The position numbers and the translations under genes were made by a program. DNA of 14,800 bases, taken from assembly GCA_021827245.1 (NCBI GenBank), contig JAKAWN010000141.1, positions 1 to 14,800 of the forward strand, given 5' to 3'. This DNA comes from Acidobacteriota bacterium. GTDB taxonomy: Bacteria; Acidobacteriota; Terriglobia; UBA7540. The first letter of the stretch is position 1; the number at the start of each line of letters is the position of its first letter. Below, in pieces: positions 14,494 through 14,800 of the stretch. The notes under the pieces were generated by a model, which searched no databases, was not told where the DNA came from, and saw only the letters and a program-made list of their open reading frames with translations.

Positions 14494-14508
14494 CATAGAC
14501 CCTTCGCC
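14481..14508. terminator. hairpin at the convergent trehalase/FAH junction
   Basis: GGCGAAGG (14481-14488) and CCTTCGCC (14501-14508) are perfect 8-base arms that span the trehalase stop codon, with a 12-base loop. On the plus strand it is followed by AAAAA rather than T, so it is not a classical terminator. Its place between convergent genes suggests a role in ending or protecting transcripts. Confidence 0.3.
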
Positions 14509-14551
14509 AAAAACTTCCAGGAGCCGGCGCCTCTATTGTCCGTGAAATCCC

Positions 14552-14800
14552 TCAGGGACCCACGACGGGATTTGTCAGGGTCCCAAGCCCCTCAACCGTG
14601 ATGCTGACTGTGTCGCCCGCTTTGAGAAAGACCGGAGGCTTGCGGAAGACGCCGACGCCGGGCGGTGTCCCGGTTGAGATCAGGTCGCCCACTTCCCAGG
14701 TGGCCGATTGCGACAGGTAGCTGATCAGATACGGAACACTGAAAATCAGATTGGAGGTATTCGAATCCTGCATGGTTTCGCCGTTGAGTGAAAGCGAAAT
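14552..14800 (-). CDS. fumarylacetoacetate hydrolase family protein, C-terminal part (runs off the window)
   Basis: Only the last 82 residues are present; the frame is open to the window edge. They show the end of the FAH fold: [28 protein letters not shown], then [13 protein letters not shown], where the TGTPPGVG loop is one of the most conserved FAH motifs. [19 protein letters not shown] forms the C-terminal strand block. Members include fumarylacetoacetase, 2-hydroxyhepta-2,4-diene-1,7-dioate isomerase and fumarylpyruvate or acylpyruvate hydrolases acting in aromatic-compound breakdown. The metal-binding residues lie in the missing part, so the substrate cannot be chosen. An ATG at 14773 is internal and not the true start. 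It converges on the trehalase gene, with 58 bases between the stops. Confidence 0.92.
   Translation of the reverse strand: MSLSLNGETMQDSNTSNLIFSVPYLISYLSQSATWEVGDLISTGTPPGVGVFRKPPVFLKAGDTVSITVEGLGTLTNPVVGP

Overview
The window looks like chromosomal DNA of a free-living, moderately GC-rich bacterium. Gene content (a DciA-type DUF721 gene coupled to gatC-gatA, a DUF1015 protein, SelB, a GxxExxY protein, secreted trehalase) and the GTTCGTTTTT repeat block suggest an Acidobacteriota member. That assignment is from memory of the families and repeats, not from a search. No rRNA, tRNA, CRISPR array, prophage or transposase gene is visible.

Layout. (a) 67-2201, minus: dciA/DUF721, gatC and gatA, a compact operon; dciA and gatC overlap by one base (TGATG). 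gatB is absent here. (b) 2202-2950: about 750 bases of mostly non-conserved sequence holding a degenerate ~65 bp tandem repeat. The repeat can be read on the minus strand as a 91-residue protein with a good ribosome binding site. (c) 2951-3532, plus: maf, with a TATAAT box just before its GTG start. (d) 3552-4068, minus: a GxxExxY gene cut in two by a 124 bp miniature transposon-like element with perfect inverted ends and a TTAA target duplication. Its upstream side is a cluster of inverted ACACAGAG repeats and nested palindromes up to 4325. (e) 4326-8959, minus: a close-packed run galT, HAD phosphatase (gph-like), a secreted or lipid-anchored HEAT-like protein, and selB. (f) 9227-10558, plus: a DUF1015/SerK-like gene, convergent with (g) 10572-11173, minus: a STAS-domain anti-sigma antagonist and a 54-residue double-CxxC zinc-ribbon protein, with their own promoter. 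(h) 11434-12657, minus: a class I aminotransferase with a terminator, divergent from (i) 12799-14493, plus: an exported GH37 trehalase. (j) 14552 to the edge, minus: the C-terminal end of a fumarylacetoacetate hydrolase family protein.

Most genes are housekeeping: amidation of mis-acylated tRNA, selenocysteine decoding, nucleotide sanitation, sugar metabolism. The most unusual material is non-coding or mobile: the MITE inside the GxxExxY gene, the two repeat families around it, and the run of promoters whose predicted start points fall almost on the start codon. I did not find a convincing new multi-gene defence or biosynthetic system.
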